Part shown: in pieces, positions 1-5,620 of the stretch
How positions within the stretch are numbered: position 1 is the stretch's first letter
Layout: each line of letters begins with the position of its first letter
Source: Saccharothrix sp. ST-888
GTDB taxonomy: Bacteria; Actinomycetota; Actinomycetes; Streptomycetales; Streptomycetaceae
Direction of reading: 5' to 3'
NCBI RefSeq assembly: GCF_000955975.1
Contig: NZ_JYJF01000190.1
Coordinates: 1 to 6,057 of the forward strand
DNA: 6,057 nt
The notes under the pieces: generated by a model
What the model was told of the DNA's origin: nothing
The model's database searches: none
Seen by the model: the letters and a program-made list of their open reading frames with translations, nothing else
Made by a program: the position numbers and the translations under genes

Positions 1-566
1 TCGGCGACGGGCTGGAGACCGAGTACTGGCGGGTCGACAACGGCCGCGCGCAGTGGCTCTCCGTCGACCTGCCCGACACCATCGCGCTGCGGGAGCGGCT
101 GCTGCCGCCCGGGCCGCGCCAGCGGCTTCTCGCCCGCTCCGTCACGGACCACAGCTGGATGGACGAGGTCGACACCGCACACGGCGTCCTGATCATCGCG
201 CAGGGCCTGCTGATGTACCTGCGGCCGACCGAGGTCCGTGAGCTGATCGCCGGCTGCGCGGAGCGCTTTCCGGGCGCCGGCTTCGTCCTGGACGCGGTCC
301 CGCGCTGGTTCAGCAGGCTGGCCACCGCCGGACGGCTGCGCAACCGGGGCTACCAGGTGCCGCCGATGCCCTTCGGTATGGACGCCGGCGACCGCGCCGA
401 GCTGGCCACCGCGCACCCGGGCATCGTCGAGGTCCGGGACGTGCTGCCGCTCCGGGGCCGGGGGCTGCTCGGCACGCTGATCCCGTTCGTGGCCCGGTTG
501 CCGCTGGTCGGGGCGCGCCGGCCGTCGGTGGTGGTGCTGCGTTTCGCGGAGCGGGAGCGGGGCTGA
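1..566 (+). CDS. Class I SAM-dependent O-methyltransferase, LCM/TcmP-like family (5' truncated by window edge)
   Basis: The reading frame is open from base 3 and ends at the TGA at 564-566, giving 187 residues. Members of this family usually have about 270-290 residues, so roughly the first third is missing. The visible part starts with GDGLETEYWRVDNG, which matches the SAM-binding glycine motif and following 'E-T-x-x-W-R-V-D-N' block of the leucine carboxyl methyltransferase/PPM1 family (TetR-cluster TcmP-like enzymes in actinomycetes). It continues with a VDLPDT segment and the family's 'QGLLMYL' block (here LIIAQGLLMYL), which corresponds to the end of the Rossmann core. Such enzymes transfer a methyl group from SAM to an oxygen, often a carboxyl or hydroxyl, and many sit in natural-product clusters. 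The substrate cannot be read from the sequence. The protein should be cytosolic; no signal peptide or membrane segment is visible. Codon use is strongly G/C-ending, as in the next two genes. The family call is confident; the precise reaction is not. Confidence 0.88.
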   Translation, partial: GDGLETEYWRVDNGRAQWLSVDLPDTIALRERLLPPGPRQRLLARSVTDHSWMDEVDTAHGVLIIAQGLLMYLRPTEVRELIAGCAERFPGAGFVLDAVPRWFSRLATAGRLRNRGYQVPPMPFGMDAGDRAELATAHPGIVEVRDVLPLRGRGLLGTLIPFVARLPLVGARRPSVVVLRFAERERG

Positions 567-584
567 ACCCCGGTGCTCGATCGG

Positions 585-600
585 GCCCGGGCAGCCGGGC
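585..600 (+). terminator. GC-only stem-loop after the methyltransferase gene
   Basis: A perfect 6-bp inverted repeat (GCCCGG at 585-590, CCGGGC at 595-600) encloses a GCAG tetraloop 18 nt past the methyltransferase stop codon. There is no T-tract. Stem-loops without a U-tail are common downstream of Streptomyces genes, so a terminator or 3'-end-stabilising role is plausible but not shown. Confidence 0.4.
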
Positions 601-625
601 GGCGCGGCCCCGGACACCAGCGGTA

Positions 626-651
626 GGAACCAAAGGCGGGCACTGTCCGTT
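626..651 (+). promoter_or_regulatory. Candidate ECF-sigma promoter upstream of the dedA-like gene
   Basis: GGAACC at 626-631 and CGTT at 648-651 are separated by 16 nt. This matches the generic extracytoplasmic-function sigma pattern (a GGAAC-type -35, about 16 nt, then a CGT-type -10) seen with envelope-stress and BldN-like sigma factors. A transcript would carry an untranslated leader of roughly 115 nt before the TTG start at 774. The motif is short, and in GC-rich DNA such pairs occur by chance, so confidence is modest. Confidence 0.35.
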
Positions 652-669
652 ACCGGTGCGGGCCGGCCG

Positions 670-688
670 TCGGGTTAGGCTGCCCTCA
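670..688 (+). promoter_or_regulatory. Iron-box-like sequence (DmdR/IdeR type) overlapping a TAGGCT -10 element
   Basis: Aligned by eye, this 19-mer agrees at 14 of 19 positions with the actinobacterial iron box TTAGGTTAGGCTCACCTAA; the core GGTTAGGCT at 673-681 is exact. TAGGCT at 676-681 also resembles a HrdB-type -10 hexamer, but I see no good -35 at 17-18 nt. The left half-site is degraded, so binding by a DtxR-family repressor is speculative. Confidence 0.25.
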
Positions 689-759
689 CGGGGACTCGTC
701 GGGGAACGCGGGCCCTTCCTGCTCGTTCCGGGCGAGACGCGCCGTCTCGTCCTGCCCAC

Positions 760-765
760 GGAGGT
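760..765 (+). promoter_or_regulatory. Ribosome binding site of the dedA-like gene
   Basis: GGAGGT lies 8 nt upstream of the TTG at 774-776. This strong Shine-Dalgarno match decides the start: no in-frame ATG or GTG nearby gives the full first transmembrane segment, and the protein begins MHIDQWIES, typical for the family. Confidence 0.8.
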
Positions 766-773
766 AACCGGCC

Positions 774-1436
774 TTGCACATCGATCAGTGGATCGAGAGC
801 GTCCCACCGGCGGCGGTCTACGCGCTGGTCGGGCTGATCATCGGAGTGGAGAGCCTCGGCATTCCGCTGCCCGGTGAGATCGCCCTGGTCACGGCGTCCA
901 TCATGGCCGCCACCGGTGCGGTCAATCCCTGGGGGGTGGCGATCTGCGCGATCCTGGGGGCGATCATCGGTGACTCGATCGGCTACTCGATCGGGCGCAA
1001 GGGCGGCAAACCGCTCTTCGAGAAGCTCGGCCGCAGGTTCCCCAAGCACTTCGGGCCCGACCATCTGGACAGCGCGGAACACTCCTTCCAGAAGTGGGGC
1101 ATGTGGGCCGTCTTCTTCGGCCGGTTCATCGCCCTGCTGCGGATCTTCGCCGGGCCGCTCGCGGGTGCGCTGCGGATGCCGTACTGGAAGTTCCTGGTCG
1201 CCAACGTGCTCGGTGGCGTGATCTGGGCCGGCGGCACCACGCTGCTGGTCTACCAGGTGGGCAAGGTGGCCGAGAAGTGGCTGAAGGACTTCTCCTACAT
1301 CGGCCTGGCCGCCGCCCTGGTCGGCGGTGCGTTCTCGGCCTGGCTGTTCAAGCGCCGGGCGGCCAAGGCCCGTGCCGCGCACCCCGAGACCTCGGGCGGC
1401 AGGAGCGGCGAGCCGCTGGAGTCGGTCCGGGACTGA
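774..1436 (+). CDS. DedA-family integral membrane protein (putative lipid-carrier flippase)
   Basis: The product has 220 residues, the usual DedA/SNARE-associated (VTT domain) length. Family landmarks are in order: E26-S-L-G-I-P-L-P-G-E35 in the first re-entrant/membrane region, GDSIGYSIGR at 66-75, a KWG block at 107-109, FFGRF at 114-118 followed by R123, and FAGPLAGALRMP at 125-136. About four hydrophobic segments are visible (roughly 13-50, 54-74, 110-132, 140-160) plus a C-terminal one at 173-192, ending in a basic, hydrophilic tail. DedA proteins act in the cytoplasmic membrane; the characterised members UptA and PopT recycle undecaprenyl phosphate, and YqjA/YghB affect proton-dependent homeostasis. 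Which role applies here is not decidable from sequence. Translation starts at TTG, supported by GGAGGT 8 nt upstream. The next gene follows within 26-59 nt, which suggests an operon. Family assignment is firm; the molecular role is inferred. Confidence 0.93.
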   Translation: MHIDQWIESVPPAAVYALVGLIIGVESLGIPLPGEIALVTASIMAATGAVNPWGVAICAILGAIIGDSIGYSIGRKGGKPLFEKLGRRFPKHFGPDHLDSAEHSFQKWGMWAVFFGRFIALLRIFAGPLAGALRMPYWKFLVANVLGGVIWAGGTTLLVYQVGKVAEKWLKDFSYIGLAAALVGGAFSAWLFKRRAAKARAAHPETSGGRSGEPLESVRD

Positions 1437-1483
1437 CGGGCCGCAGGGGAGGGTCGTCGGCCATGGCGGTCACGGTGCGGGAC

Positions 1484-1488
1484 GGAGG
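1484..1488 (+). promoter_or_regulatory. Ribosome binding site chosen for the Gfo/Idh/MocA gene
   Basis: GGAGG lies 7 nt before the ATG at 1496. A second candidate, GGAGGG at 1448-1453, lies 9 nt before an in-frame ATG at 1463. The downstream pair is preferred because it starts the protein directly at the first strand of the Rossmann fold (MRVGLLGTG). Dual initiation is possible. Confidence 0.6.
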
Positions 1489-1495
1489 CAGGGGC

Positions 1496-2419
1496 ATGCG
1501 GGTAGGGCTGTTGGGTACCGGGCCGTGGGCCGGGCGGGTGCACGCGCCCGCGCTGGCGGCACACCCGGAGGTGGAGTTCGCCGGGCTCTGGGGCCGGCGG
1601 CCCGAGGCGGCGGCGGCGCTCGCCGCCGAGCACGGGGTGCCCGGGTACGGCGGCCCGGACGGCCTCGACCGGCTGCTGGCCGAGGTGGACGCCGTCTCGA
1701 TCGCGCTGCCGCCGTCCGTCCAGGCGGAGCTGGCGGTGCGGGCCGCCGAGGCCGGGTGCCACCTGCTGCTGGACAAGCCGGTGGCGCTCACGGTGCCCGA
1801 GGCCCGGCGGGTGGCCGACGCCGTCGAGCGGGCCGGGCGTGCCTCGGTGGTCTTCTTCACCCTCCGCTTCGGCGGCGACCAGGCCGCCTGGCTCGCCGAG
1901 CAGTCCGGGCGGTCGGCGCCGGGCGAGTGGTTCACCGCCCGCTGCGAGTGGCTCGGCTCGGTGTACGCCGCCGGGAGCGACAGTCCGTACGCCGCCTCGC
2001 CCTGGCGGCACGAGAAGGGCGCGCTGTGGGACGTCGGGCCGCACGCGCTGTCCGTCCTGCTGCCGGTGCTCGGGGACGTCGTGCGGGTGACGGCCGCCGA
2101 GGGGTCCGGTGACACGGTGCACCTGGTGCTCCGGCACGCCGAGGGCGCCTCCAGCACCGCCACGCTGAGCCTCACCACACCGAAGGCGGCCGCCGTCTCG
2201 GGGGTCGGCCTGGAGCTGCGGGGCGAGGCCGGGCTGGTGCGGATGCCGGAGCGCAACGAGAGCCCGCTGGCCGGCTTCGGACGGGCGCTCGACGCACTTC
2301 TCGCCGCCGCGGACGGCGGGGCGGCGCACCCGTGCGGGGCGGCCTTCGGCCTGCGGGTGGTGGAGATCCTGGCGGCTGCGGAGCGGTCGCTGGCGACGGG
2401 TGCGACCTGCCGGGTGTGA
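1496..2419 (+). CDS. Gfo/Idh/MocA-family NAD(P)-dependent oxidoreductase
   Basis: With the ATG at 1496 the product has 307 residues; the alternative ATG at 1463 adds 11 residues (MAVTVRDGGRG) ahead of the fold. The N-terminal Rossmann domain opens with the dinucleotide motif G7-T-G-P-W-A12. WGRRPEAA at 32-39 marks the end of strand 2, and the family's E-K-P catalytic/cofactor motif appears as D93-K94-P95. The C-terminal alpha/beta domain follows, with the conserved D-x-G-x-H signature as D179-V-G-P-H183 (catalytic His candidate). Members oxidise or reduce sugars, inositols and related alcohols using NAD(P)H, or act in biliverdin reduction and sugar modification; the substrate here is unknown. 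The protein should be cytosolic. Close spacing behind the dedA-like gene suggests co-transcription. Length is slightly below the 330-390 usual for sugar dehydrogenases and fits the shorter actinobacterial paralogues. The family call is firm. Confidence 0.92.
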   Translation: MRVGLLGTGPWAGRVHAPALAAHPEVEFAGLWGRRPEAAAALAAEHGVPGYGGPDGLDRLLAEVDAVSIALPPSVQAELAVRAAEAGCHLLLDKPVALTVPEARRVADAVERAGRASVVFFTLRFGGDQAAWLAEQSGRSAPGEWFTARCEWLGSVYAAGSDSPYAASPWRHEKGALWDVGPHALSVLLPVLGDVVRVTAAEGSGDTVHLVLRHAEGASSTATLSLTTPKAAAVSGVGLELRGEAGLVRMPERNESPLAGFGRALDALLAAADGGAAHPCGAAFGLRVVEILAAAERSLATGATCRV

Positions 2420-2425
2420 CGGGTT

Positions 2426-2443
2426 CCCGGTGAGAGCCCCGGG
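2426..2443 (+). terminator. Weak GC stem-loop after the oxidoreductase gene
   Basis: CCCGG at 2426-2430 pairs with CCGGG at 2439-2443 across an 8-nt loop, beginning 7 nt past the stop codon. There is no T-tract and the stem is only 5 bp, so this is only a candidate terminator for the dedA-oxidoreductase transcript. Confidence 0.28.
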
Positions 2444-2529
2444 CCCCCGGCGGAGCGTGGCCGCGATCTCCGTCACGACCCCGACCCGAAAGGCGGGGAC
2501 GTACGAAAGGCGCGGGCAAGCGGGTTGGA

Positions 2530-2545
2530 TCGAGGGAACCCTCGA
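2530..2545. repeat. Near-perfect 16-bp palindrome TCGAGGG-AA-CCCTCGA
   Basis: Seven-base arms at 2530-2536 and 2539-2545 flank a central AA. The two-base centre is too short for a relaxed RNA hairpin loop, so it reads more like a dimeric protein-binding site, or a 5-bp stem with a 6-nt loop. It sits at the point where GC content drops. Confidence 0.5.
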
Positions 2546-2578
2546 CCGGCGAGCCAGCCTCTATTAGACGCTTTCAAG

Positions 2579-2611
2579 GCGATGCTGCGGGGCAGTTTTA
2601 CGAGCATGCGC
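2579..2611. terminator. Imperfect hairpin downstream of the LAL regulator gene
   Basis: GCGATGCT at 2579-2586 pairs with AGCAT at 2603-2607 plus CGC at 2609-2611, giving 8 bp with one bulged G at 2608 and a 16-nt loop. It lies about 145 nt beyond the regulator's stop codon. There is no U-tract on the - strand after it. A smaller CTGC-GGG-GCAG hairpin followed by TTTT (2585-2599, + strand) is nested in it. A role in 3'-end formation for either convergent transcript is possible but unproven. Confidence 0.28.
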
Positions 2612-2756
2612 TCCAGCCAGGGCAGCCGCCATGGGCGCGTTTCCGGATGAATGGACCTCGTCGACATTGTTGCGGTGAAGCGGAGCAGAGCCCATTTCCC
2701 TGACCGAAGCCCCGATTCCGCCGGAAGCCGTCCGGGTGAACCATTGCGGAGCGCTG

Positions 2757-5348
2757 TCAGTGCTCGGACTGGTGGAGTCTGCGGGCGGCTTCGTGGCGGG
2801 TGTGGACGCCGAGTTTGGCCATTACCGCGCCCACGTGATGCCCGGCGGTCTTGGGGGCGATGTAGAGGCGGGCGGCGATCTCGGCATCCGACAGGCCCTC
2901 GTACAGCAGTTTCAGGACGTCCAGCTCCCGGTTGGTCAGCCCGTACGGATTGACCCGGGTGGCCTCCCGCGGACCACGCCGGACCGGGCGGACACCGCGG
3001 GTACGCATCACGGTGCGGGTGTGTGCCACGGCCGGCCGGGCGCCGAGGACCTCGAAGGCGGCCAGGGCCTGGTGCAGCGCGGGTGCGTCGCCGGACAGGC
3101 GGGCCAGCGCGGCGTCGTACGGGCAGCCGAGCCTGTCCCATCGTGCCGCGGCGCCGGCCCAGTCGCCGGCCAGCTCCAGCGCGTAGGGTTCGGCCGCCGG
3201 CACCTGCGGGGGTGCTCCTCCGGCTCGGTGGATCCAGCAGGCCAGGGGCCCGGACAGCCAGGGATGGGTACGCCCTGCCAACGCGGCCAGACCGCGTTGT
3301 GCCTCTTCCTGCACCAGCTCGTGATCACCGGCCAGCCAGGCCACCTCGACCCGTGCCTCCCACCCCAGGCCCGTGTCCAGCAGGCAGTTCGAGTCGACCA
3401 GGCTCGCCGCCTGCTCCAGCAGCGGCGACACCTGGGCCTTGCCCTGGCGGGCCCGCACCAGGCCCAGGACGGTCAGGGCCAGGGCCCGGCCGGTCGGTGG
3501 TGAACCGGGATGGGACAGGACGTCCTGTGCGGCATCGTCCGCCTGGGTCCACAAGCCCCGGTTCAGCAGCCCCCAGCTGCCCCAGGCCCTCGTGCACAGC
3601 AGGTAGGTCAGCAGGTTGCGATCGAGGCAATGGGCTTCCGCCCGGCGCACGGCCGCAGTGGTCCGGGCGGCATCACGCTGCAGTGCGGCGAACCAGCACA
3701 TGATGAGCTCCATGAAGCCCGCGTCCACCGGCAAGTCCTGTGCCATCGCGCCGGACACCGCCTGTTCGCAGTCCCCCCAGCCGCACCCTTCGCTCAGCGC
3801 TCGTGCCGCCGCGGTATGGAAGCGAGCCTGGACGACCACCCCCGCATCGCCGAAGCGCTCACCCAGAGCGATCGCTTTCTCGGCGTGGGCGGCGGCCACC
3901 GCCACCCCTTCATGCTCATAGCAGGCCAGCTGACAGAGGTTCAGGTACGCCCAGGCCAGCTCCCGGCTCGGCCCCAGTCCTTCGAGTACCCGCACCGCAT
4001 CCAGGCCGGTCTGTCTGGCCTCGGCGGTCCGCCCGGACGGCCACAGCCAGCACGACAGCCAGCGCAGGTTCTCGCCCTCGCGCAGCCGGTCGCCTAGCGT
4101 ACGGCGCAGCTTCGCCGCCGTACGGCGAGAAGCGACCCCCTCATCCAGCCGGCCGGACAGGAGACAGGCCCGTGAATGGCCCTCCAGTAGGGAGCTCTGT
4201 TGGTCGGGTGGCAGACGGTCGGCGTACCGCAGGGCGCGGGCGTACTGGGCAGCTGCTTCCCGGTGCGCGCCCGATGCGGCAGCATGGGCGGCCGCTGCGG
4301 GCGCGTACTCCAGCACGGCGGTCGGATCCCTGGCGCCCTCGGAATGATCGGCCAGCAGTGCCAGATCATCCACAGCGACCGGACCGGACCGCATCGCCGC
4401 CAGCACGTGCCGGTGCACCTGCAGACGGTAGGCGGCGGGGACGGCCTCCAGCACCGCCAGCCGGGTCAGCTCATGGCGGAACTCGGTCACCTGCCCGTCG
4501 GTGCACACGATTCCGCAGGCCACGGCCTCATCGAGCGCCTCCTCCGGGGCCGGCAGGATGCTGGCCAGCAGCGGTAGCGAGACCCGGCGCCCCAGGACGG
4601 CCAGCACGTCGACGACCATGCGCGCTGCGGCCGAGAGGTCGGCCAGGCGACCGGCGACGGCCTCGCGCACCGTGGCCGGGATGGGCTCGGCAGGGGCAGC
4701 GAGGATCTCGGTGACGATGAACGGGTTGCCGGCGGAGACGCGATACAGCTGCTCGGCGTCGACGGCGTGTCCGGTGGCCAGCCGGGCCACGGCCCGGCGG
4801 CTCAGGGGAGCCAGGTCGTGGCGGTACACCCACGGATAGCCGGCAAGGGTGCCGAGGAGCGAGGTCAAATGGTGGGTGCGGCCGATCTCGTCGTTGCGGT
4901 AAGTGGCCGCCACCAGCGCCGGAACGCTCGGCAAGCGCCGGGCCAGGTAACGCAGCAGGTCCATCGTGGCCTCATCGGCCCAGTGGATGTCCTCCACGAC
5001 CAGCAGGCTGGGATAGGCGCTCAGGTCGGCGAGCAAACAGTCGAAGACCTCATCAGAACGGCAGGGGCCGGCCAGCGCCCCGGTCAGGGCAGTGCGTACC
5101 GCCTGGCCCAAGCGCGGGGCCAAGTCCATCAGAGGGCCAAGGGGCCGGGGTGTGGCCAGCGGGTCACAGGCACCGATCAGAACCCGGATGTTGGGATCAG
5201 CCAGCCGGGCCAGGCGGTGCACGACGGCGGTCTTGCCGATGCCGGCCTCGCCGCGCACAAGGGCCAGACGTCCAGGGCCGTTCACAGCCGCCCGCAGGTG
5301 ACCGGCAAGGTCCTGGAGCACGGCCTCTCGCTCTAGCAGGTCCATCAC
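2757..5348 (-). CDS. LAL-type transcriptional regulator: AAA ATPase, helical repeats, LuxR HTH
   Basis: The product has 863 residues, within the 850-1000 range of the LAL (large ATP-binding LuxR) family. It starts MMDLLEREAVL, the usual 'L-x-x-R-E' opening. Walker A is GEAGIGKT at 33-40. A GACDPL...TPRPLGPL.D block (59-75) follows, then Walker B LLVVEDIHWADEAT (115-128, acidic E119/D120). Residues about 370-760 are alanine-rich helical pairs resembling TPR repeats. The LuxR helix-turn-helix fills 800-863: LTNRELDVL at 804-812, recognition region SDAEIAARLYIAPKTAGHH at 821-839, then KLGVHTRHEA. These proteins are cytosolic DNA-binding activators, often pathway-specific in polyketide clusters (PikD-like) or for sugar use. 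The GTG at 5348 is chosen because GGAGGG lies 10 nt upstream; ATG 5345 is the alternative. No in-frame TTA codon was found, so no bldA dependence is expected. Its target is unknown; the divergent Asn-rich secreted gene and its own promoter are the nearest candidates. Confidence 0.94.
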   Translation of the reverse strand: MMDLLEREAVLQDLAGHLRAAVNGPGRLALVRGEAGIGKTAVVHRLARLADPNIRVLIGACDPLATPRPLGPLMDLAPRLGQAVRTALTGALAGPCRSDEVFDCLLADLSAYPSLLVVEDIHWADEATMDLLRYLARRLPSVPALVAATYRNDEIGRTHHLTSLLGTLAGYPWVYRHDLAPLSRRAVARLATGHAVDAEQLYRVSAGNPFIVTEILAAPAEPIPATVREAVAGRLADLSAAARMVVDVLAVLGRRVSLPLLASILPAPEEALDEAVACGIVCTDGQVTEFRHELTRLAVLEAVPAAYRLQVHRHVLAAMRSGPVAVDDLALLADHSEGARDPTAVLEYAPAAAAHAAASGAHREAAAQYARALRYADRLPPDQQSSLLEGHSRACLLSGRLDEGVASRRTAAKLRRTLGDRLREGENLRWLSCWLWPSGRTAEARQTGLDAVRVLEGLGPSRELAWAYLNLCQLACYEHEGVAVAAAHAEKAIALGERFGDAGVVVQARFHTAAARALSEGCGWGDCEQAVSGAMAQDLPVDAGFMELIMCWFAALQRDAARTTAAVRRAEAHCLDRNLLTYLLCTRAWGSWGLLNRGLWTQADDAAQDVLSHPGSPPTGRALALTVLGLVRARQGKAQVSPLLEQAASLVDSNCLLDTGLGWEARVEVAWLAGDHELVQEEAQRGLAALAGRTHPWLSGPLACWIHRAGGAPPQVPAAEPYALELAGDWAGAAARWDRLGCPYDAALARLSGDAPALHQALAAFEVLGARPAVAHTRTVMRTRGVRPVRRGPREATRVNPYGLTNRELDVLKLLYEGLSDAEIAARLYIAPKTAGHHVGAVMAKLGVHTRHEAARRLHQSEH

Positions 5349-5358
5349 GAGCCAGTTT

Positions 5359-5364
5359 CCCTCC
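5359..5364 (-). promoter_or_regulatory. Ribosome binding site of the LAL regulator, inside alternative hairpins
   Basis: Read on the - strand, GGAGGG ends 10 nt before the GTG at 5348. Its GGAG lies in a possible 5-bp hairpin (CTCCG-GCCG-CGGAG, + strand span 5361-5374). A competing 6-bp hairpin (CGCGGC-TCCG-GCCGCG, + strand span 5364-5379) has a UNCG-type loop and would leave most of the site free. Confidence 0.6.
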
Positions 5365-5384
5365 GCGGCCGGAGCCGCGCAAAA

Positions 5385-5401
5385 GATCCAGACCGATCCA
5401 G
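5385..5401. repeat. Direct repeat GATCCAG x2 with 10-bp period
   Basis: GATCCAG occurs at 5385-5391 and 5395-5401, 37-53 nt upstream of the regulator's GTG. The 10-bp period places both copies on the same face of the helix, as in tandem activator half-sites. It may instead lie in the leader of the regulator mRNA. Function is inferred from spacing only. Confidence 0.4.
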
Positions 5402-5436
5402 GCAGGTCGGCCGGTGGCGCGGTGTCGCGGGATACC

Positions 5437-5476
5437 GGGGTGGGATGTGGGGTGTGTCGGGGTGGAACTTGGGGTG
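5437..5476. repeat. Four GGGGTG direct repeats, helically phased; possible G-quadruplex
   Basis: GGGGTG starts at 5437, 5449, 5459 and 5471, with steps of 12, 10 and 12 bp, so about one helical turn each. The + strand thus has four G4 runs within 40 nt, separated by 8, 6 and 8 nt, which could fold as a G-quadruplex; the - strand shows CACCCC iterons. The location, about 90-130 bp upstream of the regulator start, suits an operator array. Confidence 0.5.
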
Positions 5477-5483
5477 TTCACCC
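5472..5483. repeat. Inverted repeat GGGTG-TT-CACCC
   Basis: Five-base arms at 5472-5476 and 5479-5483 flank TT. The left arm is part of the fourth GGGGTG repeat, so the repeat array ends in an inverted copy. A protein-binding site is more likely than a hairpin, because the centre is only two bases. Confidence 0.4.
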
Positions 5484-5541
5484 GATGTGCCCCCGGTTGC
5501 AGCAGCGCATGCTGGCCATGGCGTTTCAGAACCCGTGTCTC

Positions 5542-5562
5542 CCGGTTCGCGGCTTGAACCGG
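5542..5562. repeat. 21-bp inverted repeat CCGGTTC-N7-GAACCGG
   Basis: Perfect 7-bp arms at 5542-5548 and 5556-5562 enclose a 7-nt spacer. The geometry fits a dimeric regulator's operator in the divergent promoter region, or a stable RNA hairpin. It superficially resembles a tRNA T-arm, but the loop is not TTCNANN and no tRNA body surrounds it. Confidence 0.5.
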
Positions 5563-5565
5563 CCC

Positions 5566-5582
5566 GTGAGCATGCCGCTCAC
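5566..5582. repeat. Inverted repeat GTGAGC-N5-GCTCAC
   Basis: Perfect 6-bp arms at 5566-5571 and 5577-5582 flank ATGCC. It begins only 3 nt after the 21-bp inverted repeat, so the two could form adjacent hairpins in a transcript or adjacent binding sites in DNA. Confidence 0.45.
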
Positions 5583-5620
5583 CCCGCGCCTCCGGAATGA
5601 CTCTGGCAGCGAATCCAGTC

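Larger units (their letters stand above)
2420..2756. other. Convergent intergenic region with no convincing gene; composition shift and inverted repeats
   Basis: This 337-nt gap separates the + strand oxidoreductase from the - strand LAL regulator. Up to about 2515 it is as GC-rich as the left half. From about 2520 to 2750 it is clearly less GC-rich (for example CTATTAGACG at 2561-2570 and CAGTTTTACG at 2593-2602). A - strand frame stays open from about 2756 to a TGA at 2473-2475, with no good start of its own, and could be a decayed coding remnant. Two inverted repeats are listed separately. I recognise no gene, insertion-sequence end or RNA family in it. Confidence 0.5.

Noticed and set aside
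1094..1495. Upstream extension of the oxidoreductase frame to 1094
   Set aside because: The extension overlaps the dedA-like gene in another frame and translates to Arg/Gly-rich noise; starts with ribosome sites exist at 1463 and 1496.
1295..2476. Long - strand open frame (393 residues) opposite the dedA end and oxidoreductase gene
   Set aside because: It is the antisense shadow of GC-rich coding DNA: low-complexity Arg/Gly/Pro-rich product, no family motifs, no ribosome site, while the + strand frame has clear family signatures.
2585..2599. CTGC-GGG-GCAG followed by TTTT as a + strand intrinsic terminator
   Set aside because: The stem is only 4 bp with a 3-nt loop, lies 166 nt past the oxidoreductase stop, and is nested in a larger alternative hairpin; too weak to list on its own.
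3510..4097. Several + strand open frames opposite the LAL regulator (also 2736-3503, 3740-4714 and 4767-5336)
   Set aside because: All are shadows of the regulator gene, with no recognisable domains; the - strand frame shows Walker motifs and a LuxR HTH.
2757..5348. TTA codons that would make the LAL gene bldA-dependent
   Set aside because: The only two TAA triplets seen on the + strand within the gene (4900-4902 and 4948-4950) are out of frame, so no TTA codon is present.
5542..5562. tRNA T-arm-like sequence, possible attachment site
   Set aside because: The loop does not fit TTCNANN and there is no acceptor, D or anticodon arm nearby.
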